A stretch of 36,771 nucleotides of DNA from Mesobacillus boroniphilus JCM 21738 (GCF_000517385.1 NZ_BAUW01000040.1:1-36771); one strand, 5' to 3'; counted from the first letter of the stretch, positions 1 to 8,378 are shown. The notes: generated from the letters alone by a model not told the origin. Numbers and translations are program-made.

Positions 1-7
1 CCCGCTC

Positions 8-245
8 TTCCCTCGGCTGTTTTGGCGGAACATGAGGTACTTCGGACATTTCCTCCTCTTCCTTTGGCTGTTTTGGCCGAACATGGGGCTACTTCAGACA
101 TATCCCCCTATTCCTCCGGCTGTTTTGTCCGAACTTGGGGCTACTTCAGACATATCCCCCTCTTCCACCGGCTGTTTTGTCTGAACCTGGAGCTACTTCA
201 GACAAATTTGCTCTTCCATCAGCTGTTTTGTCCATACCTAGGTTT
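8..245. repeat. Tandem array 1, five ~52-bp units
   Basis: Five degenerate copies of a unit containing the core GGCTGTTTTG. The core starts at 15, 66, 118, 170 and 221, so the period is 51-52 bp. Each of the better units holds a 27-bp imperfect palindrome, TGTCCGAA at one end and TTCAGACA at the other, which could form a hairpin in either strand. The open frame across the array has no recognisable protein and looks like a by-product of the repeat. The window begins inside or next to the array, so its left end is not seen. Confidence 0.85.
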
Positions 246-274
246 TTTCCATGATATAAAAACAGCAAAATCCA

Positions 275-305
275 GGCAAAAAAAGACACCCATAAAAGGT
301 GCCAA
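275..305 (-). terminator. Terminator of the S66 peptidase gene
   Basis: On the minus strand GGCACC, a short A/T loop and GGTGTC are followed by a run of seven T. It lies just after the stop codon at 321. Confidence 0.65.
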
Positions 306-320
306 TAAAATTGTATAACC

Positions 321-1301
321 CTATTCTTTTTGTTCAATAAAGATCTCAGTTTCACCATCCACTGCTTTTACCGTTGCGGTTGCCCCGATTGGCAGTGTGG
401 CAAATGGCTGGACATGACCGAAGTTAACATTTGCGATGATTGGAATATTCCGCAGCTCTTCCTTACTGGTGATGATCTTTCTTAGGGCTTCTTCCGTAAT
501 ATTGGAGTTCTTTTGGAAACGGCCAATTAAAAGAGCTTTTATCGAATTAACCTCTGGAAGGTGCAGCAGTGATTGCAGGTCCCTGTCAAAGCTCCTGGAA
601 TGACTTTCCTCATCATCCTCAATGAACAGGATGCTATCCTCCAGGGAAGGCATGAATTCTGTACCCTGAAGCAAGTTCATCGTACAAAGATTGCCGCCGA
701 TCAGTCTGCCCACAGCTTCGCCTTCCTGAAGAATCAGGTAGCCGCTTTGTTCATGAAATGTCCTATTTTCCTGGTCAAGATACCAGGCATCATCAGACCA
801 CGTTTTAGATGGAACGATCTCATATGGCGCATCATTAGTGACTGCCTCCAAAAACGATTCCATAGTATACTCAAGTCCATGCTTCACACCGAAGCTCGAA
901 AAATGAGGACCAGAGTAGGTTACGAGACCAGTTTTCTGATAGATTGCCAGCTGCAGCGCTGTAATGTCACTAAATCCGCAAAAAACCTTCGGATTGGCAG
1001 CAATCAAATCAAAATCAATATATTTTAGCAATTGATTAGAATTATAGCCGCCAAGTGCAGCAAGGATTCCTTTCACATTAGGATCTGCAAAGGCATCATG
1101 CAAGTCCTCGATTCTTTCAGCAATGGAAGAACTGAAAAATTCGTCATGCGCATCTGCGTTCTTCCCGAATGTCACATTGAAGCCCAGCTTAGTAAGCCTC
1201 TCGACAGCCAAATCAACCTGAGCCTCTTTTAAAATGATCATGCTGGTCGCAGGCGCGATTACTCTTATTTCATCCCCTGGCACTAATTTAGGTGCAAACA
1301 T
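321..1301 (-). CDS. S66-family LD-carboxypeptidase (MccF/LdcA type)
   Basis: A 326-residue serine peptidase of family S66. Members are murein tetrapeptide LD-carboxypeptidases or microcin C self-immunity (MccF-like) enzymes. The catalytic triad is visible as Ser111 in GFSDIT, Glu228 in LFIEDDEE and His296 in NFGHVQP, with normal spacing. The N-terminus KLVPGDEIRVIAPA is typical of the family, and length is normal. There is no signal peptide, so a cytoplasmic role in cell-wall recycling or peptide detoxification is expected. A GGGGAG ribosome site precedes the ATG at 1301. Family assignment is firm; the choice between LdcA and MccF-like function is not possible from sequence. B. subtilis relatives include YocD and YkfA. 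Confidence 0.88.
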   Translation of the reverse strand: MFAPKLVPGDEIRVIAPATSMIILKEAQVDLAVERLTKLGFNVTFGKNADAHDEFFSSSIAERIEDLHDAFADPNVKGILAALGGYNSNQLLKYIDFDLIAANPKVFCGFSDITALQLAIYQKTGLVTYSGPHFSSFGVKHGLEYTMESFLEAVTNDAPYEIVPSKTWSDDAWYLDQENRTFHEQSGYLILQEGEAVGRLIGGNLCTMNLLQGTEFMPSLEDSILFIEDDEESHSRSFDRDLQSLLHLPEVNSIKALLIGRFQKNSNITEEALRKIITSKEELRNIPIIANVNFGHVQPFATLPIGATATVKAVDGETEIFIEQKE

Positions 1302-1365
1302 ACTCTCCCCGCCTCTTCTATATATAGTTTCATTTTATCAGAGAATCGGAAGAGTGTAAGCATCT

Positions 1366-2832
1366 TTAAACCACTGCTGGCTCCGGTTTCCGGCCAGTCC
1401 TCGATTTTTCGATTATGTCGGTCGCAATCCAAACTCCGCAAGCGCTCGCCTGAGCCAGTCCTCTCGTGATTCCGGCTCCATCCCCACCAACATACAGCCC
1501 GCTGATTTCCGTTTCAAACATGTCATTCAACTTCGGCCTTGCAGAATAAAATTTCGCCTCTACTCCATAGAACAAAGTATGGTCTGAAGCCAGTCCAGGA
1601 GTAACCTGGTTGAGCGCTTCCGTCATTTCAATCAAACTCTTCAGTGTGTTATATGGAAGGACGAGCCCCAAATCTCCCGGGACAGCTTCCTTCATAGTCG
1701 GTTCCAAAAATCCTTCTTTGATTCTTTTTTCCGTTGACCTGCGTCCTTTTAAAATATCACCGTATTTCTGTACGATCAGGCCTCCATTTGAAAGACTGTT
1801 TGCCAGCCTGGAGATTTCATGGGCATATTCATTGGGCTTGTCAAACGGTTCAGAAAATTTATGTGAAACAAGCAAGGCAAAGTTAGTATTGCTGCTTCCC
1901 AGATTAGGATTTTTGTAGGCATGGCCGTTAGCCAGCATGATTCCAGAATGATTCTCGACAACAACATGTCCGGATGGATTGCTGCAAAACGTTCTTACAC
2001 TAGTCCCTACTGAAGTATTGAAGATAAACTTACCTTCATATAAATGTTCGTTTATTTCCTCCATGACGACATTGGAAGTTTCGACACGAACACCAATGTC
2101 GACCTGGTTATTAATCATCTTAAGCCTTCTTTTTTTCATAAGCTGTGTCAGCCATTTGGAGCCATCCCGGCCAGGGGCGACTACAACTTTCTCAGCAAAA
2201 ATTTTCTCGCCGTTCCTTAGCTCAACACCTTTGACTAAATGGCCTTCAGGAGTTTTTTCGGTAATCAAATCCTCGATTTCTGTCTTGAACGACATTTCAA
2301 CCTTATCTTTTAAGTACTCGAAGATATTCTTCAAAATCTCGAGATTCTGTTCCGTCCCAAGGTGGCGTACCTGTGCCCTCAACAGCTTCAATCCGGCAGC
2401 ATAGCCTCTTCTCTCAATTTCGCGGACCTTAGCTGTCATTGGATCTGTGATGCTTTCGGTGGCTCCATGCTTGAGATTGATTTCATCTACGTATTTAATT
2501 AATTCGACAACTTTTGAATCCGTAAGATAATCCGTCATCCATCCGCCGAATTCACTTGTAATATTGAACTTCCCATCAGAATAGGCCCCGGCACCGCCAA
2601 ACCCATTCGTAATCGAACATGCCGGCAAGCACCCTGCAAAATCCTTCTTCCCTGCTGCTGGCGGACATTTTTCAATCTTCTTTTGCAAAATCGGGCAGTT
2701 CCTCCGATAAATATCGTGACCTTTATCAACTAGCAATACTTTCGCCTCAGGCATTTTCAACGATAATTCATAACAAGTAAATATACCTGCCGGACCTGCT
2801 CCAACAACAATCACATCATAGTTTGTATTCAT
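1366..2832 (-). CDS. FAD-dependent dehydrogenase, COG2509 type
   Basis: A 488-residue flavoprotein. The N-terminal Rossmann motif VVGAGPAG (residues 10-17) binds the FAD ADP moiety, and near the C-terminus GLYVGGDGAG is the second FAD contact. A cysteine-rich segment (RNCPILQ, EKCPP, FAGCLPACSITNGFGGAG) follows the first domain; this is characteristic of an uncharacterised dehydrogenase group annotated as COG2509. The substrate is unknown. The ATG at 2832 has a GGAGG site 7 bases upstream. It is transcribed as a single gene toward the S66 peptidase, 64 bp away, and may share a transcript with it. The frame is intact. Confidence 0.85.
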   Translation of the reverse strand: MNTNYDVIVVGAGPAGIFTCYELSLKMPEAKVLLVDKGHDIYRRNCPILQKKIEKCPPAAGKKDFAGCLPACSITNGFGGAGAYSDGKFNITSEFGGWMTDYLTDSKVVELIKYVDEINLKHGATESITDPMTAKVREIERRGYAAGLKLLRAQVRHLGTEQNLEILKNIFEYLKDKVEMSFKTEIEDLITEKTPEGHLVKGVELRNGEKIFAEKVVVAPGRDGSKWLTQLMKKRRLKMINNQVDIGVRVETSNVVMEEINEHLYEGKFIFNTSVGTSVRTFCSNPSGHVVVENHSGIMLANGHAYKNPNLGSSNTNFALLVSHKFSEPFDKPNEYAHEISRLANSLSNGGLIVQKYGDILKGRRSTEKRIKEGFLEPTMKEAVPGDLGLVLPYNTLKSLIEMTEALNQVTPGLASDHTLFYGVEAKFYSARPKLNDMFETEISGLYVGGDGAGITRGLAQASACGVWIATDIIEKSRTGRKPEPAVV

Positions 2833-2949
2833 TCAGCATCCTCCGCCAATCAGTTTGCTTAACCATTGGTAAATATAACAAAAAAGAGCAAGTGAGTCAA
2901 CCAAAATCACGAACTATATTTTAATAATAAAGATATAATGTTCGTATTT

Positions 2950-2991
2950 AATAAAGACAAAATAAGAGGCTGCCTCTGTCAGGCAACCTCT
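2950..2991 (-). terminator. Terminator after yjcZ-like gene
   Basis: On the minus strand GAGGTTGCCT and AGGCAGCCTC form a stem with a 5-base loop, followed by TTATTTTGTCTTT. It separates the small sporulation gene from the FAD dehydrogenase gene. Confidence 0.75.
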
Positions 2992-3016
2992 CAAGTTATT
3001 TTATCATTTTTTGATT

Positions 3017-3214
3017 TTACCAGTTATAGCTGCAGCAAGCACCGATGATGATTAACAAGATGAACAATACAACGATCAATGCAAAACCGCCGTATCCGTA
3101 ACCAGCACCGCCCACTCCTGCATAAGGATAACCTCCGCCACAGAAAGTGCCATGCATTGGTGCTGTTGCCATTGGTGATGTTACAGGCATTGGGGCATTA
3201 TCATATCCGTACAT
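3017..3214 (-). CDS. YjcZ-family small sporulation protein
   Basis: A 65-residue protein: a Gly/Tyr/Pro-rich N-terminal half followed by a C-terminal membrane helix with the signature GGFALIVVLFILLIIIGACC. This is the hallmark of the YjcZ family of tiny, very hydrophobic proteins made during Bacillus sporulation. Its molecular role is not established. The ATG at 3214 follows an AGGAG site. A possible mother-cell promoter lies just upstream (see 3260-3286). Two cysteines sit at the end of the helix. Confidence 0.85.
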   Translation of the reverse strand: MYGYDNAPMPVTSPMATAPMHGTFCGGGYPYAGVGGAGYGYGGFALIVVLFILLIIIGACCSYNW

Positions 3215-3259
3215 TAAAAACCACTCCTCGTTTGTTTTTGAATTGCTTTCCCTTTACGG

Positions 3260-3286
3260 TATGATATGGGTACTTGACCCGTTTGT
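3260..3286 (-). promoter_or_regulatory. Possible sigma-K type promoter for the YjcZ gene
   Basis: On the minus strand CATATCATA matches the sigma-K -10 pattern CATAnnnTA, and an AC dinucleotide lies 16 bases upstream where the sigma-K -35 is expected. It sits 46 bp before the start of a sporulation-type gene. The match is short and could be chance. Confidence 0.4.
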
Positions 3287-3443
3287 GCATTAGCCTATTT
3301 TTTAAAATTTATCAAATTTATCAAAAGGTCTGTGCACTGGAGGGAGATTTCCGCTAAATTCAAAAGAAAATTCACTTACAATAGTCCATAAATAACCGAT
3401 AAAATGGTGACAAAGATTTTTTTCCGGAGGGATACCAACAAGA

Positions 3444-4538
3444 ATGAAATTCAGCGCTGAAAAATATACAGTATAGTTTTCATTACCGCCGCGGTTATTT
3501 CTTTTTTAGCGATACAGTCAGAACATTTCCTTTCCAAGGATTTAACAGTATATGAAAAAATCGCCTCTGGTTCATCGTTTAATTATTTGATAATCGGAGA
3601 CAGCATTGGCCGGGGTGCTGGCGCAGAGAATATGGATTCCCGCTGGTACAACAAGTTAGAATTGCTTCTTAAGGATTTCAGCGGATCCCGGGCAAGAAGA
3701 AATATGCTCGTCCAGAGCGGAGCAACCTCCTTTGAAGGAATTTATAAATTGCAAAAGTCTCCGAAATTCCCGGACATTGATCTCATCTTTATCGTTTTTG
3801 GAGAAAATGACCGTAAATACATGAAGCCAGAACAGTTTACTTTTTTTTTACGAAAAATTGATCCGAGACGCAAAGGGGCGTTACCCAGGTTCAGAGATCA
3901 TTACCATCATTGAAAGTCCTTTAAAACATGAACCATTTGCTGATGCTATTAACAGAATTTCCACCCATTACGGAGCAAAGACACTGGACATGCGCATTCC
4001 TTTCAAGCAATCTGGAATGCTCACAGAGCAGCTAACGGCTGATATGGTACATCCAAACGGCAAGGGATATCAGTTGTACGCTACCTCCATACTTGAACTT
4101 ATTAGGAAAAATATCGAAATAGATGCCGAGATTGCCAGTCTGCCAAAGCCCTTAACCAGGGACCAAACCATATGCCTGTATGAAAAAAAGCTAGTAACTG
4201 GTCGCAAAGGATTCGAAATAGAAAATGGGATAAATATTAGCAAAGGGCCTGGAGATTATCTAGAGTACGACTTTGAAGGCCCCATTCTTGGGGTAAATGC
4301 CATTCGAAGCCTGGACGGGGGAACGCTGAAGGTTTATATTGACGGGGAGTATGTCAGGACTCTTTCCACCTGGTGGCCTTTTACTCGTGAAAGGTATCTT
4401 TATATCGCAAGCGGCCTGGATAAGGGACGCCACACTGTTCGGTTTGAAGCAGCAGAAAACCCGTCTCCAAATAATACAAGTGAAAAGTCAGTCATCCAGA
4501 TTTTATCGATAATCGTCGCCAAGGAAAAGGAAAATTAA
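3444..4538 (+). CDS. SGNH/GDSL-type hydrolase, two frame breaks
   Basis: A secreted or membrane-anchored SGNH esterase-type protein, readable only across two single-base shifts. The ATG at 3444 has GGAGG at 3426-3430. Its frame stops at 3474 unless one A is added to the run at 3460-3464. The second frame then runs through a hydrophobic N-terminus, block I (IIGDSIGRG) and block III (FGENDR) to a nine-T run at 3841-3849. Dropping one T joins it in register to the rest (FFYEKLIRDAKG). The last block, TADMVHPNG, supplies the Asp and His of the triad. A C-terminal beta-rich segment of about 110 residues follows. The intact catalytic blocks argue for sequencing indels over real decay. Substrate unknown; a polysaccharide deacetylation role is possible. 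Confidence 0.7.
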
Positions 4539-4601
4539 TCATAGATAAATCCATTTAAAAAGTGTATGATACTTCCATATGTTTTGAATAAGGAGTTTAC
4601 T

Positions 4602-5207
4602 ATGAAAAGTGTACTGAAGAATTTCATTAATGGGATCCTGACAATAGTCCCGATCATTCTCGTTATCTATGTCATTTATAAAATATTCATGTTTTTAGAC
4701 AGCCTTCTTGGCAATGTTCTGAAGCCATATTTGCAAGAAAGGTACATTCCGGGTATCGGCCTTCTGACGACACTTGTGCTGATCACCATTCTCGGATGGT
4801 TGTCCACCCGATTCATCACCGGAAGTATCATCAAACTAATTGACAGGCTATTGGAAAAAACTCCTTTCGTAAAGACGGTTTATTCAGTTATAAAGGATAC
4901 GGTCCATTCCTTTCTTGGTGATAAAAAGTCTTTTTCCAAGGTCGCTATGGTTACGATTCCTGGCACCAATATGAAGAGCCTTGGCTTCATTACTACAGAT
5001 AATCTGAAGGCATTCCATGAGCCATTATCAGAGCATGTTGCTGTCTACGTGCCACAAACGTTCCAGGTAGCAGGGTTCACTTTCCTGATTCCCAAGAACG
5101 AGGTGGAAATCATTGATGTCAAGCCAGAAGATGCAATGAAATTCATTCTCTCCGGCGGAATGACTTCGTCTAATGGCCAAAAGTCTGTTAATGAAAACAG
5201 CCGCTGA
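4602..5207 (+). CDS. DUF502 family membrane protein
   Basis: About 200 residues with two N-terminal membrane helices (GILTIVPIILVIYVIYKIFMF and GLLTTLVLITILGWL) followed by a soluble domain containing the family-typical segments LLEKTPFVKTVYSVIKD and GFITT. This is the DUF502 family, found in many bacteria, with no agreed function. The frame is open from 4566, but the ATG at 4602 is preferred because AAGGAG lies 6 bases upstream. The gene follows the SGNH hydrolase on the same strand by about 60 bp. The stop codon falls in the loop of a strong terminator. Confidence 0.85.
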   Translation: MKSVLKNFINGILTIVPIILVIYVIYKIFMFLDSLLGNVLKPYLQERYIPGIGLLTTLVLITILGWLSTRFITGSIIKLIDRLLEKTPFVKTVYSVIKDTVHSFLGDKKSFSKVAMVTIPGTNMKSLGFITTDNLKAFHEPLSEHVAVYVPQTFQVAGFTFLIPKNEVEIIDVKPEDAMKFILSGGMTSSNGQKSVNENSR

Positions 5208-5231
5208 AATCAGCGGCTGTTTTCATTTTTC
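5193..5231 (+). terminator. Strong intrinsic terminator after DUF502 gene
   Basis: GAAAACAGCCGCTG pairs with CAGCGGCTGTTTTC around a 4-base loop, followed by ATTTTT. The TGA stop of the gene lies within the hairpin. Confidence 0.9.
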
Positions 5232-5293
5232 CCTTTACGGTTGTTTTAGGGTGTTCTTCATTCCATCGAGCATGCTTGAAAAAAGTGACTCCA

Positions 5294-5794
5294 CTATTCA
5301 AACGTTACCTCAAGGATTGGAGTCTCTCCCTTTTGGACATTGCCTTTTGTTAAAACCCTTAAAGAGGCGGCTTGATCTGTGTTGGTGATAATGACTGGAG
5401 TTACCGTACTCTTTGCCTTTTCGCTGATGATTCCCATATCAAAGGTCACCAGCTTTTCCCCAGCCTTCACTTTATCACCTTGCTTCACATGCGTTTCGAA
5501 GCCTTCTCCCTTGAGGGAAACAGTCTCCAATCCAATATGTATCAATATCTCTGCTCCGTTTTTCGCCCTGATTCCGACCGCGTGTTTAGTCGGGAACACC
5601 TGCATGATTTCGCCTTCAATCGGCGATACGACCACTCCCTCTGACGGTTCAATCGCCAATCCGTCCCCCATCATTTTATCAGAAAAAACAGGGTCCGGAA
5701 CGGCACTTAAATTAACTGCATTCCCCGTAATTGGTGCTACCACCTGAATTGTTTTAATCGGTTCTTCTTTTTTCCCGAATAGCTTTTTAAACAT
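5294..5794 (-). CDS. ypqE: PTS EIIA-glucose type protein
   Basis: A single-domain EIIA of the glucose class, 166 residues from the ATG at 5794 (MFKKLFG). The longer frame to 5812 contains the ribosome site GGAGGG itself, so the shorter start is chosen. The two active-site histidines are present in TKHAVGI (His71) and EILIHIG (His86, the phosphorylated one). The standard EIIA segments VVAPITG, EGEIMQVFPT and VKAGEKLVTFD are all intact. It accepts phosphate from HPr and passes it to an EIIB domain elsewhere, as no EIIB or EIIC is adjacent. Identity with B. subtilis ypqE is inferred from the neighbouring msr genes. Confidence 0.88.
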   Translation of the reverse strand: MFKKLFGKKEEPIKTIQVVAPITGNAVNLSAVPDPVFSDKMMGDGLAIEPSEGVVVSPIEGEIMQVFPTKHAVGIRAKNGAEILIHIGLETVSLKGEGFETHVKQGDKVKAGEKLVTFDMGIISEKAKSTVTPVIITNTDQAASLRVLTKGNVQKGETPILEVTFE

Positions 5795-5847
5795 GCAAAT
5801 CATTCCCTCCATTCTAAGAGCTATGATTGACCCTGGTAATCTTTTGA

Positions 5848-6285
5848 TTAATCCTCGAACAGCTTGAGGTATTCTCCATACCCTTCCTCTTCCATTTTTT
5901 CTTTCGGTACAAACCTCAATGCAGCCGAATTAATGCAATATCGTAAACCATTTTCTCCCGGGCCATCATCAAACACGTGGCCCAGATGAGAATCTGCTGT
6001 TTTGCTCCGCACTTCAGTCCTGACCATAAAATGGCTCATGTCTTGTTTTTCAATTATTTCTTCATCCAAGATTGGCTTAGTAAAGCTCGGCCAGCCGCAT
6101 CCGGCATCATATTTATCCCTTGAACTAAATAATGTCTTGCCTGACACGACATCGACATATATTCCCTCTCTTAGGTCATTCCAATATTCATTCCTGAACG
6201 GTGGTTCTGTTCCGTTATTTTGTGTAACCTCATACTGCATGGGAGTCAGTTTTTTCTTTAACTCCTCTGGATTTTTTTTCATCAT
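5848..6285 (-). CDS. msrB: Methionine-R-sulfoxide reductase MsrB
   Basis: Reduces the R epimer of methionine sulfoxide in proteins. The catalytic Cys is in [11 protein letters not shown], and the probable resolving Cys is in [13 protein letters not shown]. The [10 protein letters not shown] segment is also canonical. It lacks the zinc-binding CxxC pairs of some MsrB proteins. The start is the ATG at 6285 (or the next codon), because a GGGGGGA site lies just before it. That ATG overlaps the msrA stop (ATGA), so the two genes are translationally coupled. The equivalent pair in B. subtilis is yppQ-yppP. Confidence 0.95.
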   Translation of the reverse strand: MMKKNPEELKKKLTPMQYEVTQNNGTEPPFRNEYWNDLREGIYVDVVSGKTLFSSRDKYDAGCGWPSFTKPILDEEIIEKQDMSHFMVRTEVRSKTADSHLGHVFDDGPGENGLRYCINSAALRFVPKEKMEEEGYGEYLKLFED

Positions 6286-6821
6286 TTCTTTTCCCCCCAA
6301 TGATTCCTGATAAAGGCTGATCGTCCTGAACCAACATGATAAGCATTATATCTTTCTGGGTTTTTCTTATAATAATCCTGATGGTATGTCTCTGCAGGAT
6401 AAAATGGTTTGGCTGGCAGAATTGGAGTTACGATTGGCTTCTTAAATACCCCGCTTTCCCCAAGCTTCTTTTTTGATTCTTCCGCTAACTTTTTTTGCCC
6501 TTCATTATGATAAAAAATCGCAGTTTGGTATGACTGCCCCCTGTCGTAAAACTGACCTCCGGAATCGGTTGGATCTATTTGCTGCCAGTAGAGCTGCAGC
6601 AGTTTCTCATAAGGAAAAATATCAGGATCAAACGTGATTTGTACTGCTTCAAAATGACCAGTTGTCTCGCTGCATACCTGTTCATATGTAGGATTCTCAG
6701 TGTTGCCTCCCGTATAGCCGGAAACGACGCTGACAATACCCGGCTGCTCATCGAACGGCTTGACCATACACCAGAAACAGCCTCCTGCAAATGTCGCAAG
6801 CTCATGGTTCTTTTTTTCCAT
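6282..6821 (-). CDS. msrA: Methionine-S-sulfoxide reductase MsrA
   Basis: A 179-residue MsrA that reduces the S epimer of methionine sulfoxide. The catalytic motif GGCFWCM (Cys near residue 15) and the segments [27 protein letters not shown] and [13 protein letters not shown] are all present. AAGAGGTG precedes the ATG at 6821. It is first in a two-gene operon with msrB, with which it overlaps. The pair restores oxidised methionine in proteins, probably using thioredoxin as reductant. Confidence 0.95.
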   Translation of the reverse strand: MEKKNHELATFAGGCFWCMVKPFDEQPGIVSVVSGYTGGNTENPTYEQVCSETTGHFEAVQITFDPDIFPYEKLLQLYWQQIDPTDSGGQFYDRGQSYQTAIFYHNEGQKKLAEESKKKLGESGVFKKPIVTPILPAKPFYPAETYHQDYYKKNPERYNAYHVGSGRSAFIRNHWGEKK

Positions 6822-6938
6822 AATAGTGACACCTCTTCTTTCAAGCCTTGGATAAAAAAATAAAACACTCTACTCAAATACTTATTCCCTATTGTATAAC
6901 TTTTAAAGCAAAAAACACATTGAGAACCCTTAAACAGT

Positions 6939-6968
6939 AACAGCCCCTTCCAAAGAGAAGGGGCTGTT
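6939..6968 (-). terminator. Hairpin after the rsgA-like gene
   Basis: A perfect 12-bp stem, AACAGCCCCTTC with GAAGGGGCTGTT, and a 6-base loop. The T-tract on the minus side is weak (ACTGTTT), so termination may be partial. Confidence 0.65.
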
Positions 6969-6970
6969 CA

Positions 6971-8044
6971 TTATTTCCGTTTGTGCGTTGAATTATGGCG
7001 GACTTCCTTACTGATGTTTTTCCAGTGCTTCTTTTCTTCTGCTTGCGCCTTTTTATCCAGCTTCCTGTCAATATAGGCAAGTTCTTTTTGCAGCTTTTTA
7101 TAGCTCACGACCCTGTTTTCATCAAGAAGGCCATTGTCGATCGCTGACCAAACTGCACAGCCTGGTTCGTTCTTATGACTGCAATCCCGAAATTTGCATC
7201 CATCCGCATATTGCTCAATATCAGCGAAGCTCTCGATGATTCCTTCCTCACTTGACCAAAGCTGGATTTCCCTCATTCCCGGTGTGTCAATTAGGATCGC
7301 TCCTCCAGGAAGCAGGACCATTTCCCGATGAGTCGTAGTATGCTTACCCTTATCATCACTTTCCCTGATTTCCTGGACAAGCTGCTTTTCAAATCCTGTA
7401 AAGTAATTGACAAGGCTTGACTTGCCGACTCCTGAAGAACCGATTAATGCAATTGTTTTACCTGGTGCGAGGTAGGCTTGGAGTTCCTCGATGCCTATTC
7501 CCTCGAGAACGCTTACCGCAATGACAGGTACCCCGAGAGCCACTGATGAGACTTCATCCAGCTTAGCTTTTAAATCTGCCACTAAATCTGCTTTGCTCAA
7601 GATAATGACAGGGTTTGAACCACTTTCCCAGGCAAGCAGCAGGTATCGCTCAATCCTTCTCAGATTCAAATCATCATTGAGTGAATTCACGATGAAAACT
7701 GTATCAACATTCGCTGCGACAATCTGCTCCTCGGTAACCTGCCCAGCAGCCTTTCTAGAAAACTTGCTTTTACGCGGCAGGATTCCCTTGATTATTCCCC
7801 GCATTTCCCCTGGAAAAGTTTGTACGGCAACCCAGTCACCAACTGCCGGCAGGTCTTCACGTCCAATTGCATCAAATGTTAATTTACCGGTTAGAGTGCA
7901 GAGGTATTCTCCATCTTCGAGCCATACCCTGTAACTATGCTTATGCTCCAATGCGACCCTGCCCAGTTTCAGTCCTTTTGGATAATTATCATTAAAAAAG
8001 CTGTTCAATTCAGCCGTCATTCCGATATTTTCAAAATTCTTCAA
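6971..8044 (-). CDS. rsgA: RsgA-type circularly permuted ribosome GTPase
   Basis: A GTPase of the RsgA/YjeQ family, which checks late 30S subunit assembly. An N-terminal OB-like domain is followed by a permuted G domain: G4 (LSKAD) comes before G1 (GSSGVGKSS) and G3 (DTPGMRE), and HTTTHREM is the G2/switch I region. The C-terminal zinc site is C-x4-C-x-H-x5-C. At about 357 residues it is longer than the standard Bacillus housekeeping RsgA (YloQ/CpgA, ~298), so it is probably a paralogue. The preferred start is TTG at 8044, because GGAGG lies 8 bases upstream inside the longer frame; ATG 8059 is the alternative. The leader contains an apparent attenuator (8072-8271). Confidence 0.85.
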   Translation of the reverse strand: MKNFENIGMTAELNSFFNDNYPKGLKLGRVALEHKHSYRVWLEDGEYLCTLTGKLTFDAIGREDLPAVGDWVAVQTFPGEMRGIIKGILPRKSKFSRKAAGQVTEEQIVAANVDTVFIVNSLNDDLNLRRIERYLLLAWESGSNPVIILSKADLVADLKAKLDEVSSVALGVPVIAVSVLEGIGIEELQAYLAPGKTIALIGSSGVGKSSLVNYFTGFEKQLVQEIRESDDKGKHTTTHREMVLLPGGAILIDTPGMREIQLWSSEEGIIESFADIEQYADGCKFRDCSHKNEPGCAVWSAIDNGLLDENRVVSYKKLQKELAYIDRKLDKKAQAEEKKHWKNISKEVRHNSTHKRK

Positions 8045-8071
8045 TTCATTTTCCTCCATCAAGCTTTTAGT

Positions 8072-8106
8072 AAAATAAAAACCACAGGCACACACAGCCC
8101 GTGGTT
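8072..8106 (-). terminator. Leader terminator (attenuator) before rsgA-like gene
   Basis: On the minus strand AACCACGGGC pairs with GCCTGTGGTT (10 bp, one wobble) around a 7-base loop, followed by TTTATTTT. It lies between the leader ORF and the GTPase start. No full gene precedes it on this strand, so it must act on the leader transcript. Its 5' arm can pair instead with the end of the leader ORF (8158-8165). Confidence 0.8.
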
Positions 8107-8152
8107 CATAAGCATGGAGAAAAAAGACTAATAGTCGTTTGATCCGCTTAGG

Positions 8153-8209
8153 TTAAGGGGCCGTGCAACAAGTAATCGACATCATCAATACATTTAACAT
8201 TCTGCTCAT
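8153..8209 (-). CDS. 18-residue leader peptide upstream of rsgA-like gene
   Basis: ATG at 8209 to TAA at 8153 encodes MSRMLNVLMMSITCCTAP. An AGGTGGA site stands just upstream at normal spacing, and a good sigma-A promoter lies about 35 bp before it. Codons 14-17 overlap a segment (8158-8171) able to pair either with the start-codon region (8206-8214) or with the 5' arm of the downstream terminator (8093-8100). This is the architecture of a ribosome-mediated attenuation leader, not of an independent functional peptide. I know no homologue. Translation is inferred. Confidence 0.6.
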   Translation of the reverse strand: MSRMLNVLMMSITCCTAP

Positions 8210-8242
8210 TGCACTCCACCTGCCTCTCGTTAAGTTATTTTT

Positions 8243-8271
8243 AGTATATGGAAAAACATTCCTCATGTAAA
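8243..8271 (-). promoter_or_regulatory. Sigma-A promoter of the leader/rsgA-like transcript
   Basis: On the minus strand TTTACA, a 17-base spacer and TATACT: five of six matches at each box with ideal spacing. The predicted start near 8236 gives a leader of about 190 nt before the GTPase start codon. Confidence 0.75.
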
Positions 8272-8378
8272 GCTTTTATTCAAAATTTTTAATATGACCA
8301 GTGAAGCTGTTTCGCACCTCTTGGGCCCAATTTGCATATTTTACATTTGAGCATTCAATAAATTTAGGAGTGAGGGGT

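Noticed and set aside
8-245. CRISPR-like periodic repeats (also 30010-30236 and 36683-36771)
   Set aside because: The whole ~52-bp unit is repeated, linker included; there are no unique spacers and no cas genes.
573-1028. 151-codon plus-strand frame
   Set aside because: Antisense of the S66 peptidase gene with no RBS or recognisable domain.
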